Assembly: GCA_043228905.1 (NCBI GenBank)
Contig: JBHGNT010000017.1
Coordinates: forward strand, 5,208,001-5,272,000
Source: Azolla caroliniana
Taxonomy: Eukaryota; Polypodiophyta
Reading direction: 5' to 3'
Length of the DNA stretch: 64,000 nucleotides
Position numbers and translations under genes: made by a program. Positions 32,273 to 43,602 of this stretch are shown piece after piece (positions within the stretch are counted from its first letter, which is position 1; every line of letters begins with the position of its first letter). The notes under the pieces were generated by a model. The model ran no database searches. It was not told where the DNA came from and worked only from the letters and a program-made list of their open reading frames with translations.

Positions 32273-32876
32273 TGTTGGGATTACGGTCCCTTCGGATGGG
32301 ATGGTCGGATGTCGGAGATGAATGCCGACAAGCCCGATTGCGGTTTTGGAACCGGATGATGAAGACCCCGGCTTCGGAGCCGGATGACGAATGTACCCGG
32401 AGAGAGATCCGGATGCGGGGACATATCTGTGAATATGTTTGCCAAGGGCCCTTGAGGCTATAGTTGTAAATAGCCCCAAAGTCATATGTGTATAAATATG
32501 ACTTAGGGCAAACAGTTTTACTGTTGCTACTCATTTTTCTGTTTTTCCACTCAAGAGAGTGAAGAGAGAGCAGCCGTGAGAGAGATAGAGCGTGAGAGAG
32601 GAAGAGGTCGACGCCTCTGTGTATTTCCGCCGCCTGTGGCGAGGACAACGAGCTCAAGGTCGTCGCCTTGCAGCTCGCCATTGTATATTTCTCTGTGCAT
32701 AGTTTTGGTTTGGAGTCTTGTACTCCCGTGGTTTTTCCCGTACAGGGTTTTCCACGTTAAATCGTGTGTCCACTCTATTTTTCGCATTTCCCATTTTTCT
32801 GCAACAACGATTCGTGTGTTTCCTTGGTTGTGGCCGAGAGGTGAAGCTTGGAAAGTGTCGATCGTTATTTTCATCA
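32273..32876 (+). repeat. 5' LTR of copia I
   Basis: 604 bp, TGTTGGGATTACGG..TTTTCATCA; TATAAATA core in the block before ACTTAGGGCAAAC; CCGGATG-rich U3. Confidence 0.93.
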
Positions 32877-32879
32877 ATT

Positions 32880-32891
32880 TGGTATCAGAGC
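32880..32891 (+). other. Primer-binding site of copia I (tRNA-iMet type)
   Basis: TGGTATCAGAGC, 3 nt after the LTR; the standard plant copia primer site. Confidence 0.92.
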
Positions 32892-32906
32892 GAGTTGCTG
32901 CAGAAA

Positions 32907-35900
32907 ATGGAAGGCGGCGGCAGCGGGCAGCCGGGGATGATGGTGCTGAATGCGCAGAATTACGCCGACTGGAAGATCAAGATGGAGGATCTTCTGATTG
33001 TTCGGGACTTGTACGAACCGATTGACAAGTCGGAAATACCGAAGGGAGTACTTGAGTCGGAATGGAGGCTTCTGAACCGGAAAGCCGTTGCAACCATTCG
33101 GCAATACGTAGACGTGAGCGTTCTACAACATGTGGCGAACGACACCAACGCATATGAGATGTGGCGGAAGCTGTCGGGCCTCTATGAGGGGAAGAATGCG
33201 TTGAACCGAACCTCCCTGACGAGGAAGATAGTTAACCTCAAGTACCGGGACGGCGAGAGTATGGTGGAACACGTAAGCACGTTCATGGGATTCGTGAACC
33301 AGCTTGCGGCGATCAAGTTCCCGTTGGAGGATGCAATGCAAGCCATCATTCTGATGTGTACATTGCCGGAAAGCTGGGAGAACTTGGTAGTGACTCTCAG
33401 CACCTCCTGCACCGAAGATAACTTGTCCCTACAAACGGTAAAGACAAGTATTTTGAACGAAGAAGCGCGTCGGAGAGATAAAGAACCGGCCTCCGACTCG
33501 AAGGCACTGCTTACCGAATCGGATCGGGGAAGACAACGGAACCGGAGTCCGCAAAGACGGGAGAAGTCGGGGACCTGGTCGCAGTCAAGAGGAAGACCCA
33601 CATGCTTCCACTGTGGGAAGCCGGGGCACTTCCGAAAGAATTGTCGGCATTACCGAAAAGACAACGGAGCCGACGACACCGATTCGAAGAAGTCTTCGGA
33701 ACGGAACGGTGCTTACCGGGGAGCCACGGACCGGAATGGTTCAGATCGGCGAGGGCAGGACCGGAAAGGAACGACGGCACTCGCGGCAAGTGAAGAGGAG
33801 ATCATGCTCATCACCGAAGAAGGTGAACTAAACATTGCCGGCGATGAGACTACCTGGGTGGTCGATTCCGGAGCGTCGTTCCACCTGACCCCGGAAAGAA
33901 GATACTTCTCATCCTACACAGCCGGTGAGCATGGCTGTGTTCGGATGGGAAATGAAGGTACGTGCCGGATTGCCGGCATAGGAGACGTGTGGTTGACAAC
34001 CCCGACCGGATGCAAAATGCTGCTGAAGGATGTCCGACACGTTCCGGAGGTTCGATTGAACCTGATTTCGGCCGGGAGGCTAGACGATGAAGGCTACACA
34101 GGTAGCATCCGGAACAACGTAATGAAGTTCAGCAAGGGGAGCCTGATAGTGGCTCGGGCCCGGAAAGTCAACACACTGTACCTTATGAATGCCTGGTTGT
34201 GTCCGGAAGAGTTGAACGTGGCAGCCGACACTGCCGGTGAGCTGTGGCACAAGAGACTGTGCCACATGAGTGAGAAGGGGATGAAGAGGCTTGCAGAAGA
34301 CAACCTTATTCCAGTGAAGCATGTGCACCTGGAGAAGTGCACCGATTGCCTGGCCGGTAAGCAGAACCGAACCTCCTTCCATTCAAGGCCACCGACGAGA
34401 CGTAGCGCACCATTGGAGTTGGTGCACACTGATGTGTGTCAGGTAGAAACGAAGTCACATGGCGGAGCCCAGTACTTCGTAACATTCATTGATGATCACA
34501 GCCGGAAGCTGTGGACGGCACCGTTGAAGACAAAGGACCAAGTGTTGTGCGTCTTCAAAGAACTCCACGCGAGAGTGGAAAGGGAATCCGGCAAGAAGCT
34601 GAAAGCGATACGAGCGGATAACGGAGGGGAATATCGGGGGCAGTTCGCGGAGTACTGTCGCTCGAAGGGAATCCGGCTCGAGTTTACTGTGCCGAAGACG
34701 CCGGAACTGAACGGGCTGGCCGAGAGGATGAACCGGACCATAATGGAGAGGGTCCGGAGTATGCTGGCGCATGCGAAATTACCCAAGGGGTTTTGGGCTG
34801 AGGCAATGTCGACGGCGACATACATGATAAACAGATCACCCTCAGTACCTTTGGACGGAGACACGCCGCAGAGAGTGTGGACCGGCAGGGAAGTATCCTA
34901 CCGGCACCTGAAGGTGTTCGGGTGTCTCGCATATGTGCATGTGGCTAAGGACCGGAGAGGAAAGCTAGATCCAAAGACCCGGCCATGCATATTCCTCGGT
35001 TACGGTGATGACGAGTTCGGCTACCGAGTATGGGACCCGGTCGACAAGAAGATATTCCGGAGTCGTGATATCATCTTCATGGAGAACAAGACACTCGCCG
35101 ACTGGGAGTCGGAGAAGAAGATGAAGAGCTCCAAGTCGACCGGTGAGGATCAACTCTACGAGGAGCAGTCCCGACCGGCAAGGGACCGGTTAGCACTCGA
35201 GGATCCGGCCGAAGAAGGTGAAGAAACAGAACCGGCCGAAGAAGATGAAAATGATACCGGAACCGGCCCCGATCCCGAAATGGATTCGGATGAAGAAGAA
35301 TCGGAAGAACCGGTTACCGAAGCTCCGGAACGGAGATATCCTCTAAGAGAGAGAAGGGCCCCCCGGAGATTTCCGGAACCAGAGCAAGTGCTGCTAACCG
35401 ACGAGGGGGAGCCGGAGAGCTTTGAAGAAGCAAAGCACGACACCCAGAGCCGCAGGTGGTTGAGTGCCATGCAGGACGAGATGGATTCCCTGCATGAGAA
35501 CCACACATATGAACTAGTGGAGTTGCCGAAAGGAAAGCGGGCACTTCGAAACAAGTGGGTGTTCAAGCTGAAACCGGGAGATGCCGGAAACCCCCCGAGA
35601 TACAAAGCCAGGATCGTGGTGAAGGGGTTTTAGCAGAAGAAGGGCGTCGACTTCGACGAGATATTTGCCCCGGTAGTGAAGATGACCTCCATCCGGACGG
35701 TGCTGAGCATAGCGGCAAGCATGGACCTCGAGGTAGAACAGATGGACGTGAAGACGGCATTCCTTCACGGTGACCTCGAAGAAGAGATCTACATGCAGCA
35801 ACCGGAAGGATTCGAGAAGAAAGGGAAGGAGCACCTGGTATGCCGGTTGAAGAAGAGCCTTTACGGACTGAAGCAGGCTCCCCGGCAATGGTACCGGAAG

Positions 35901-36980
35901 TTCGACTCCTTCATGACCGACGAAGGGTACCTCAAAACGCAGTCCGACCACTGCGTGTTTGTGAAGAAGTTCGGAGGAGGAGACTTTCTAATACTTCTCC
36001 TGTACGTGGACGACATGTTGATCGTCGGACGGGACCAGGTCAAGATACGGATGCTGAAGAAGACTCTTCACCGAACCTTCTCAATGAAGGACTTGGGTCC
36101 GGCGAGACAAATACTAGGGATGCACATCATCCGGGACCGGAAGAAGAAGCAGTTGTGGCTGTCACAGGAGAAGTACGTGACAAAGGTGCTTCACCGGTTC
36201 AACATGTCGGAAGCAAGACCGGTCGGGTCAACACTCCCGGCAAACTGCAAGCTGTCCAGCAAGCAAAGCCCCAAGACAAAGGCTGAGAAGGAGGACATGA
36301 TGAAAGTACCATATGCCTCTGCCGTCGGGAGCTTGATGTACGCAATGGTGTGTACCCGACCGGACATAGGATATGCAGTCGGAGTGGTGAGCCGGTACAT
36401 GAGCAATCCCGGCAAAGAGCATTGGAACGCGGCCAAGTGGATACTCCGATACCTGAAGGGCACGGCAAACGTGTGCCTCCGATTCGCCTCCGGTAAGCCC
36501 GAACTCGACGGCTTCACCGATTCGGATATGTCGGCTGATGCAGATACCAGCCGGTCCACAACAGGGTATGTGATGACGTATGCAGGGGGAGCTGTTTCAT
36601 GGCAGTCGAGGCTGCAGAAGACGGTTGCGTTGTCAACCACGGAGGCGGAGTACATGGCGGCTGTTGAAGCCGGCAAGGAAATAATATGGATGAAGGACTT
36701 CATTAGAGAGCTCGGTATCCGGCAGGAGGAGTACCGACTCTACTGCGACAGTCAGAGTGCAATCCACCTTGCGAAGAACACGGCCTATCACTCTCGGACG
36801 AAGCACATCCAGCGAAGATATCACTGGATCCGGGAAAGGATAGAAGACAAGGAGTTCGTGCTGACGAAGATCCACACGGACGAGAACGGGTCGGATATGC
36901 TGACCAAGGTGCTCACACCCGACAAGCTGGAAGCATGCCGGAAGAGGATCGGATTGGAGAGACATCCCATGCCGAAGTGA
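32907..36980 (+). pseudogene. gag-pol: Gag-pol of copia I, one in-frame UAG
   Basis: Starts MEGGGSGQPGMMVLNAQNY at the ATG 16 nt after the primer site. The reading frame would be 1357 residues, exactly the length of copia B, but a TAG at 35631-35633 replaces the first Gln of GFQQKKG in the RT N-terminus. Order: gag with CFHCGKPGHFRKNC; protease WVVDSGASFHLT; integrase (LWHKRLCHMSEKG, HTDVCQ, ADNGGEYRGQF, LAERMNRTI); RT with LLYVDDMLIVG (about 36000); RNase H (FTDSDMSADAD, STTEAEYMAA, YCDSQSAIHLAK). Apart from the stop all catalytic residues are present. It is either a recent pseudogene or, less likely, a readthrough element. Confidence 0.9.
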
Positions 36981-36990
36981 AGGGGGAGTT

Positions 36991-37595
36991 TGTTGGGATT
37001 ACGGTCCCTTCGGATGGGATGGTCGGATGTCGGAGATGAATGCCGACAAGCCCGGTTGCGGTTTTGGAACCGGATGATGAAGACCCCGGCTTCGGAGCCG
37101 GATGACGAATGTACCCGGAGAGAGATCCGGATGCGGGGACATATCTGTGAATATGTTTGCCACGGGCCCTTGAGGCTATAGTTGTAAATAGCCCCAAAGT
37201 CATATGTGTATAAATATGACTTAGGGCAAACAGTTTTACTGTTGCTACTCATTTTTCTGTTTTTCCACTCAAGAGGAGTGAAGAGAGAGCAGCCGTGAGA
37301 GAGATAGAGCGTGAGAGAGGAAGAGGTCGACGCCTCTGTGTATTTCCGCCGCCTGTGGCGAGGACAGCGAGCTCAAGGTCGTCGCCTTGCAGCTCGCCAT
37401 TGTATATTTCTCTGTGCATAGTTTTGGTTTGGAGTCTTGTACTCCCGTGGTTTTTCCCGTACAGGGTTTTCCACGTTAAATCGTGTGTCCACTCTATTTT
37501 TCGCATTTCCCATTTTTCTGCAACAATGATTCGTGTGTTTCCTTGGTTGTGGCCGAGAGGTGAAGTTTGGAAAGTGTCGATCGTTATTTTCATCA
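36991..37595 (+). repeat. 3' LTR of copia I
   Basis: 605 bp, begins TGTTGGGATT right after the polypurine tract and ends TTTTCATCA next to TSD CGATA. Confidence 0.93.
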
Positions 37596-38998
37596 CGATA
37601 GTGGTTGTCCCGAAGAAGAACGGCAAGATCCGGGTATGTGTGGACTACCGGAAACTAAATGCCGCAACAGTGACCGATGCGTTTCCATTACCGTTTACGG
37701 ACGGGGTACTAGATGCGGTGGCCGGCCATGAAGTCTACAGCTTCCTGGATGGATTCAGTGGCTACAATCAAATCCAAATGAACCCAGCCGACCAGGAGAA
37801 AACGGCGTTCGTCACGGAATGGGGAGTGTTCGTAGCTATCGTAATGATGTTCGGATTAAAGACGGCCCACACGACATTTCAACGTATAATAATGGAAATC
37901 ATCGGGGAATATATTCCCGGTTTTATGCAGGTCTTCCTCGATGATTTCGCGGTCTACAGCCGGCACGGGGAGCATCTTGATCACATGTGGCTGTGCCTAG
38001 AGAAGTGCCGCGAGTACCGGTTGAGTTTGAATCCGGCCAAGTGTGTCTTTGGAGTGGCAAGCGGTAACTTATTAGGACACGTGGTGAGTAAGGAAGGAAT
38101 CGCGGTGGATCCGGACAAAGTGAAAGCGATCCACGAGGCACCGGCTCCAAATAACGCAAAAGCCTTAAGTCGGTTCCTGGGCCAAATAAGGTGGCATAGC
38201 CGAATGATACGACACCTCGCAGATTTTGCCACACCGTTACATGCCGCCGTACATAGAGTACCCTTCCAATGGGCGGAGACCAAGGAGAAAGCCTACCAAG
38301 CGTTAAAGGTTATGCTATCGCAAGCCCCGGTAGTTCAACCACCGGATTGGAGCAAAAGCTTTCACGTATTCGTTGACGCGTCGAACGTGGCAATCGGCAG
38401 CGTCCTAATGCAACTCACAGAGCCGAAATGGTACCGGCCGATCTACTACGCAAGCCGGAAACTCTCGAAAGCAGAACGAAACTACTCTACAACAGAACGA
38501 GAGGCCTTAGGGATGGTGTATAGTGTCACCAAGTACAGACACTATTTGCTCGGAGGGAAGTTCTCCTTCCACGTGGATCATTCGGCACTACTCTACCTGG
38601 TATCGAAGGCATCCTTGACCAGAAAAATCGCACGGTGGACATTGTTGTTACAAGAATTCGAATTCGACATCTTCCACCGACCTGGGGTGCAGCATGCGGT
38701 AGCTGACTACCTAAGCAGACTTGAATCCGGGGAAGCAGGGGACGACGTACATGATGAGTTCCCCGACGCCGAGCTGTTCCGGATCACGACCGAACCGGCC
38801 ACGGATGCAATAGTAGCCGACGAAGACAAATGGCTAACCAAAATGCATCAGTTCCTGAGCACCGGAGTACCCCCGGAGAACATGGATCGCGATGAGAGGA
38901 AGAGGGTAGCCGTGAGAAACAGACACTTCTGCTTGGTTGGAGACACCCTCTATCACAAGGGGGAAGGATGGCATCTGGAGACGAATGGTGCAGAGTGA
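37596..38998 (+). pseudogene. Element H RT and RNase H, continued
   Basis: Continues the RT started before copia I: VVVPKKNGKIRVCVDYRKLN, FLDGFSGYNQIQMNP, active site VFLDDFAVYS (about 37935) and FLGQIRWHSRMI. RNase H follows with FVDASNVAIGSVL, YYASRKLSKAERNYSTTERE and HRPGVQHAVADYLSRL. The motif normally FGLxNAPATFQ reads FGLKTAHTTFQR here, so a usually invariant Asn-Ala-Pro is lost. The frame ends at 38998 because a run of five Gs at about 38958-38962 has one G too many; the integrase frame takes over there. Confidence 0.88.
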
Positions 38999-40277
38999 CG
39001 AGAAGGATCTGATCCTGAGGGAAGCCCACTATGGAATAGCCGGAGGGCATTATGCCGGCGAAGCAACCGCTCGGAAGATATGGCAGAGCGGACTATGGTG
39101 GCCCACCACTCTAAAAGATGTCGTGAAGTATAGCAGGGAATGCGATTTATGCCAACGACTAGGCCAACCCACAGAGCAGGCCCGAATGCCACACCACCCG
39201 GTCTTGCCCTTAGAACCGTTTCAAAATTGGGGTTTGGACTTTGTCGGTCCCTTTAAGCCCCCGGCCATGAGAACCGGAAATCGGTATATCATAGTGGCGA
39301 CCGATTATTGCACCAAATGGGTGGAGGCGAAGGCGTTACGGGACAACACGGCCGCTTCCACTGTGAAGTTCTTGTATGAATGCATATGGTGCCGTTATGG
39401 CTGCCCGATCGAGCTAATAAGTGACCAAGGAGGGCACTTTCTCGGGCAGGTAGTGGAAAGCATGACGTCATTTTACACGGTAGTACACAAACGGAGCACT
39501 CCTTACTACCCGCAAGCCAACGGTCTAGCGGAGTCGACGAATAAAACTCTGCAAAACATCCTGCGAAAGATCGTCAAAGAGAACAGAACCGATTGGGATA
39601 CGAAACTGCAGAGCGCACTTTGCGCGTACCGGACAACGTATAAAACCAACATCCGGACAACCCCGTTCCGACTAGCATTCGGCTTAGAAGCGGTCATGCC
39701 GGTTGAATTCCAGATTCCCAGCTTACGGATCCAGGTAAAGGAACGCTTAAGTGAGAAAGAGTCCGAACGAATCCGACTGGCAACGCTATTAGAATTAGAG
39801 GAAAACCGGATAGCCAGTTTACTGCAGTTGGAACTAGAGCAAAGGAGAAGGAAGGTGTTCGTGGACCGACACCGACGGGGCAACGAAAAGGAGTTTGAAG
39901 TCGGGAAACCGGTATTACTATTCCAGACACGGATGGGGAACATGCCGAGAAAATTGCGATTTCGGTGGACCGGACCGTTCTGGATAACCAAGGAGTACAA
40001 TGGGTCGTATCAGCTCGGTACATTATCAGGAGAATTCATTGGTAAATGGGCAAATGGGTTCCGGCTAAAGCCTTATAAAGGACATATGCCAACCAACCCG
40101 TTCAAGCAAGACCCGAAGATCCGGCACGAGGAGGAACCGACACCGACAGAAACTGCTCCGGAAGTCCGACACGAAGAGGAATCGACACTGACAGAAACTA
40201 CCTCGGAGAACCGGCATGAGGAGATCCTGGTACCGGTGAGAACCGACCCGGACAAACCGGGTGCAATCGACAAATGA
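38937..40277 (+). CDS. Element H integrase
   Basis: Open frame in a different phase from RNase H; real homology starts at about 38960 (GKDGIWRRMVQSDEKDLILRE). Zinc region HYGIAGGHYAGEATARKI..CDLCQRLG (39030-39170); catalytic core LDFVGPFK (39235), SDQGGHFLGQ (39420) and ANGLAESTNKTL (39515-39550). The C-terminal part has RWTGPFWITKEYNGSYQL and FRLKPYKGHM. No chromodomain. The tail holds three imperfect repeats of a RHEEE-S/P-T-x-TET unit (40115-40240). Possibly expressed only as part of a longer pol before the G insertion. Confidence 0.85.
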   Translation: METPSITRGKDGIWRRMVQSDEKDLILREAHYGIAGGHYAGEATARKIWQSGLWWPTTLKDVVKYSRECDLCQRLGQPTEQARMPHHPVLPLEPFQNWGLDFVGPFKPPAMRTGNRYIIVATDYCTKWVEAKALRDNTAASTVKFLYECIWCRYGCPIELISDQGGHFLGQVVESMTSFYTVVHKRSTPYYPQANGLAESTNKTLQNILRKIVKENRTDWDTKLQSALCAYRTTYKTNIRTTPFRLAFGLEAVMPVEFQIPSLRIQVKERLSEKESERIRLATLLELEENRIASLLQLELEQRRRKVFVDRHRRGNEKEFEVGKPVLLFQTRMGNMPRKLRFRWTGPFWITKEYNGSYQLGTLSGEFIGKWANGFRLKPYKGHMPTNPFKQDPKIRHEEEPTPTETAPEVRHEEESTLTETTSENRHEEILVPVRTDPDKPGAIDK

Positions 40278-40787
40278 CGTGACAAACCGGGTGCAACCGA
40301 CAAAATAATAATAAAATAATAATAATAATAATAAATAAAAATAAAAATAAAAAATTTAATAAGAAAATGATCAATCTATAATGATGACTAGGGAGATTGC
40401 AAGAGGTCGGAGCGCCAAGCATTAAAAAGGAAGCGCCGCCAATCAATGAAGAAGCGCCATTCAGTAAATAAGGACGTGCGGGTACTTGCTATTTAAGGTA
40501 GAGAACGTGGGCAAGGACCTGCTATTTACAGTGCAGACACCGACGTACGAGGAGAGATGCACGCGCGGGAATCATGAAAGGACTTGCTATTTATGGCGGG
40601 AGATATGCATGCGCGGGAATCGAAAAAGGACGGCTCGAGGAAAACGCAGCTACAAAATGCACAGGCCTGTGAAGGACTCACGTTTTACGAATTTTCATTC
40701 ACACAGGCGCAGAAGCACAGAAGAGCAATCTGACACACAGAGCATACACACCCCGATCAGCAGGCACCGGAAGAAGGATCAGAACCC
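40278..40787 (+). other. Spacer between pol and the extra ORF of H
   Basis: No gene. An (AAT)n / (AAATA)n microsatellite lies at about 40303-40352. Two diverged copies of a unit with GCTATTTA..GAGATGCA.GCGCGGGAATC lie at about 40515-40580 and 40576-40632. It may hold the promoter or leader of the extra ORF; no TATA was identified with confidence. Confidence 0.5.
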
Positions 40788-43160
40788 ATGGCACTGTCGG
40801 ACGAAGCACGACAATGGATGACAGAAAACGGGATGGAAGGACTGCTGCGCATTGCCGATGCTCCACCACACGCAGAACCGGAGCAGGCGGCAGCAACAAT
40901 AGACCTATCGGAAGTCACGGAAGGAGCGGTGCAGGCGCTCACGGGAATAAAAGCCGGTGGACTCCGATCGATTGAGAACCCATCCAATCAGATCCTGTTC
41001 GAGTATTTCGGTGAATACTCCATAAGCAGCAAGGCGTACCGAATACAGGGCGGACAGAACCTGCTATTCGGAGAGGTGGCCCGGGCCATGATGGAACACG
41101 AGTTCGTGCATCCTCGTCCCCTAGCCATTCCCAAGTACTGGGCAGGGTTCGTGATTGCGGCGTATGAAGGGTTGCAAGTGGATTGGCTCCACTTCATAAC
41201 CGAAGGGCTGAAGGACACCATCAAGAACCTAGTAGACGGAAAAAAGCCATGGGCCGGAATAACGCAGTGGCTGACGGTGTTAGTCCCACCGGTACTCCCC
41301 ATCAAACAGAAGAAGAGAAGTCGGCAGGAGACCACTCCGAAGAAGACGGCAAAACGCCGACAGATCTTGGAGAAACACACCCCGGGATGGACCCAGGAGG
41401 AAGGAGAACAACAGGAGGAAGGACCATCCCAATGGCAACCGGAACAGGCGCCGGCACAAGCGAAACCGGCGGGGAAAGGAAAAGAAAAAATGGCAAAGAA
41501 GACCAACCGAGAACTGGCCGAGGAAGAGCCAGTGGTGCACAAGCTGATCAAGATAACACAGCGACGGCCGGAACCCGAACCAAAGGATTTCATACAAAAG
41601 GTCCGTCTGGGAACCGCACCGGAGGAGGAAGCTGAGACAGGAGATTCATCCGAACAACTGGTGAGACAACCACCAAGACAAGGACGGGAGAAACGGGCGA
41701 AAGGACCGGCTCTACCAGTTGACGGTACTCAGCGATGGGCGAAGGGACCACCTCCAGTAGCCGGGGCGGAAGGGAAAAAGGACGAAGTTAGGACCGCACC
41801 GAAGGGGGCAGCACCGGAACCGGTTTTGCCGGATTCCAGAGAACTGCGTGGACAGGCCGAGCAGGAAATAGAGCGGCTTCAGGAAGAACTCCGAGAACAG
41901 AAGGACCGGGATGACCAGTTACGGGCTCAGGTGAACCGACGCCTGAAGCAGAAAACGGAGGATTTCGACAGACTGTACCGAGATCACAAGCAGGCCGAGT
42001 CGGACAACAAGAAACGGGGAGCAGAATACGACCGGCAGATAGAGAAGCTGAAAGAGCAGCTCAAGGAAACCCAACTGGATTTGGCCAAGACAATGGAGGA
42101 GTTAGATGTCAAGAAAGAGGCATTGTCGGCGGAAAAGACCTTGGTGTCCGACCAAAGGAAGGAGTTGGAAGCACTTCGGCAGGAGAAGTTGGAAATAACA
42201 AAGAACCGGAATGAAGAAAAGGAACGGTCTACGTACGTGATCAACAAACTGCAAAGTACCTATGAAAGGAAGGCAGCGGAATACGAAGCCCTGGCCCAGG
42301 CAACGGCTGCGATTATAACACGGGAAAGAAAGGAAAATCAAGAAGCATATGCACAGGCTAAAGCAGGGGCGAACCGGATCCGGCTCATCATGTCATCATG
42401 GAGTGACCGAGCGCAGGCTAGCATCAATGAAAGCACTGAGAAGCTATGGAAGGAGTGGTCGCAACAAGCAGCTGAGCTGCAGACACTCCGAGCGGACGCT
42501 GAGAATCGGAGGAAGACGGGTGACAAGTTTTACAAGATGGATGAAGAAAGTATAGTCACCATTCGGGAGGAATTGCAAGAGGATTTCTTCGCTTTGGCAG
42601 AAGAACATCTAAAGGAGATCCGAGGGTTGGTGGAAAGGCTGGATGACGGGCAGCTCACAACTCAGTTGGAGTTGGAGAAGTACGAGCAGGACCGCTTACG
42701 ACAGGAAGCCGAGGAAAAAACGACGCCGATCACTATAAGGGAGGAAGAGAGACCGGCTGAAGCTGAACCAACCGATACCGAACAACGCCGACAGGGAATA
42801 CCCGAAGAAGAGCTTCCAGTCCAAGAAAATCAAGAGGAGCAGTTGCAGACCAATGCCGGGGAAGAAGAAGAGCTAGCACAAGGGAACACCAGGTCGGAGG
42901 AAGAAGTAGAACCGCACCGGCCTGTCGAGACCGGGGAAAGCGACACGGGTAACAGAATAGAGCCCAGAACGGAAGAAGAACAAGAGGAACCCGGACAAAG
43001 CGGAGAGGAAGCACCGGCACCACAGAAACAAGAAGAGCCGGAGCAGCAACCAATTCAACCGGAGGTCGGAGAAGAGGCAGGCAAGGAACGGGAACCCACG
43101 GAAGAGGCACCACTTGACACTTTCGAGCGGACCTTGCTCGACATTTTGGAGGAAGACTGA
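40788..43160 (+). CDS. Extra ORF of element H: 790-residue coiled-coil protein
   Basis: Intact sense-strand ORF between pol and the 3' LTR. I do not recognise the family. Residues 1-170 look globular (LFEYFGEYSISSKAYRIQGG, PKYWAGFVIAAYEGLQVDWL, GITQWLTVLVP). Residues about 180-350 are basic and then Pro/Gly/Glu-rich (KKRSRQETTPKKTAKRR). Residues about 350-640 are strongly heptad-like, with Lys/Glu/Gln-rich helices (EQEIERLQEELREQKDRDDQ; KLKEQLKETQLDLAKTMEEL), giving a long predicted coiled coil. Residues 650-790 are acidic. There is no signal peptide or membrane segment. Extra ORFs after pol are known in Tat/Athila-like plant gypsy elements; this one is unusually long. An open frame of 790 codons beside a mutated pol suggests recent constraint. 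Confidence 0.75.
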   Translation: MALSDEARQWMTENGMEGLLRIADAPPHAEPEQAAATIDLSEVTEGAVQALTGIKAGGLRSIENPSNQILFEYFGEYSISSKAYRIQGGQNLLFGEVARAMMEHEFVHPRPLAIPKYWAGFVIAAYEGLQVDWLHFITEGLKDTIKNLVDGKKPWAGITQWLTVLVPPVLPIKQKKRSRQETTPKKTAKRRQILEKHTPGWTQEEGEQQEEGPSQWQPEQAPAQAKPAGKGKEKMAKKTNRELAEEEPVVHKLIKITQRRPEPEPKDFIQKVRLGTAPEEEAETGDSSEQLVRQPPRQGREKRAKGPALPVDGTQRWAKGPPPVAGAEGKKDEVRTAPKGAAPEPVLPDSRELRGQAEQEIERLQEELREQKDRDDQLRAQVNRRLKQKTEDFDRLYRDHKQAESDNKKRGAEYDRQIEKLKEQLKETQLDLAKTMEELDVKKEALSAEKTLVSDQRKELEALRQEKLEITKNRNEEKERSTYVINKLQSTYERKAAEYEALAQATAAIITRERKENQEAYAQAKAGANRIRLIMSSWSDRAQASINESTEKLWKEWSQQAAELQTLRADAENRRKTGDKFYKMDEESIVTIREELQEDFFALAEEHLKEIRGLVERLDDGQLTTQLELEKYEQDRLRQEAEEKTTPITIREEERPAEAEPTDTEQRRQGIPEEELPVQENQEEQLQTNAGEEEELAQGNTRSEEEVEPHRPVETGESDTGNRIEPRTEEEQEEPGQSGEEAPAPQKQEEPEQQPIQPEVGEEAGKEREPTEEAPLDTFERTLLDILEED

Positions 43161-43210
43161 GGCCGTGTGTGGGTTCAAAGTGCAAAGCACTTTCCCACGG
43201 GCGTGCCATG

Positions 43211-43602
43211 TGTTGGCCGGTCAGAAGTGGAAGGACAAGTGGGAAGGCGGAATCGGATAGAATAATATAAAGTAAATATTAGTAGAATTATTATTCGGAG
43301 GGACGGATCCGGTACAGTTGTACCAATCCGGATCCGGACCGATTCGGATGCCGGTTGCCTAAGCGCACCATTTTGTAATCTTGTCGGATGCCTATAAAAG
43401 GATCCGATGAATTGTAATGAGTTTTTACGGAAGTAATACAAGCTTAACTATTTGTGATTATTTTAGTGTCTGTATTGTCTTACCGTCTGTGCTAATTGTA
43501 ACTATCTTACGCGTGTACTCTAACATGCAATCCTCACCACCCCCTTTGGAGAAGTGTTGGAAAGACTTCTGTGTTGGGGCTAGTCCGGCCAGCAATACAA
43601 CA
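43211..43602 (+). repeat. 3' LTR of element H
   Basis: 392 bp, partner of 28763-29154; followed by TSD CTTGT. Confidence 0.93.

Larger units (their letters stand above)
32273..37595 (+). mobile_element. Ty1/copia element I, full length, inserted in H
   Basis: 5,323 bp with LTRs 32273-32876 and 36991-37595 and perfect TSD CGATA (32268-32272 and 37596-37600). Primer site TGGTATCAGAGC at 32880-32891 (initiator tRNA-Met type); polypurine tract AAGGGGGAGTT before the 3' LTR. LTRs differ by about five substitutions and one G indel. Same family as copia B. Confidence 0.95.
28763..43602 (+). mobile_element. Ty3/gypsy element H, complete with both LTRs, interrupted by copia I
   Basis: Both LTRs are 392 bp (28763-29154 and 43211-43602) with TGTTGGCC..ACAACA ends. 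The TSD is perfect: CTTGT at 28758-28762 and 43603-43607. Span 14,840 bp; about 9.5 kb without copia I. Internal order: candidate primer site, gag, protease/RT, [copia I], RT/RNase H, integrase, then a large extra ORF after pol. The LTRs differ at about 7 positions by eye. It inserted into G2 just upstream of the G2 RT linker. Confidence 0.93.

Noticed and set aside
32261-32463. Small ORFs in copia LTRs repeated at 36990, 51095 and 55849
   Set aside because: Conserved only because LTRs are duplicated; they cross U3 minisatellites and have no leader or codon signal.
32718-32906. N-terminal extension of the copia I ORF upstream of MEGGG
   Set aside because: It lies in the LTR and primer site; the ATG at 32907 matches the start of copia B.
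37295-37595. N-terminal 100 residues of the ORF 37295-38998
   Set aside because: This part is copia I LTR read by chance in frame with element H RT; homology begins only after the CGATA TSD.
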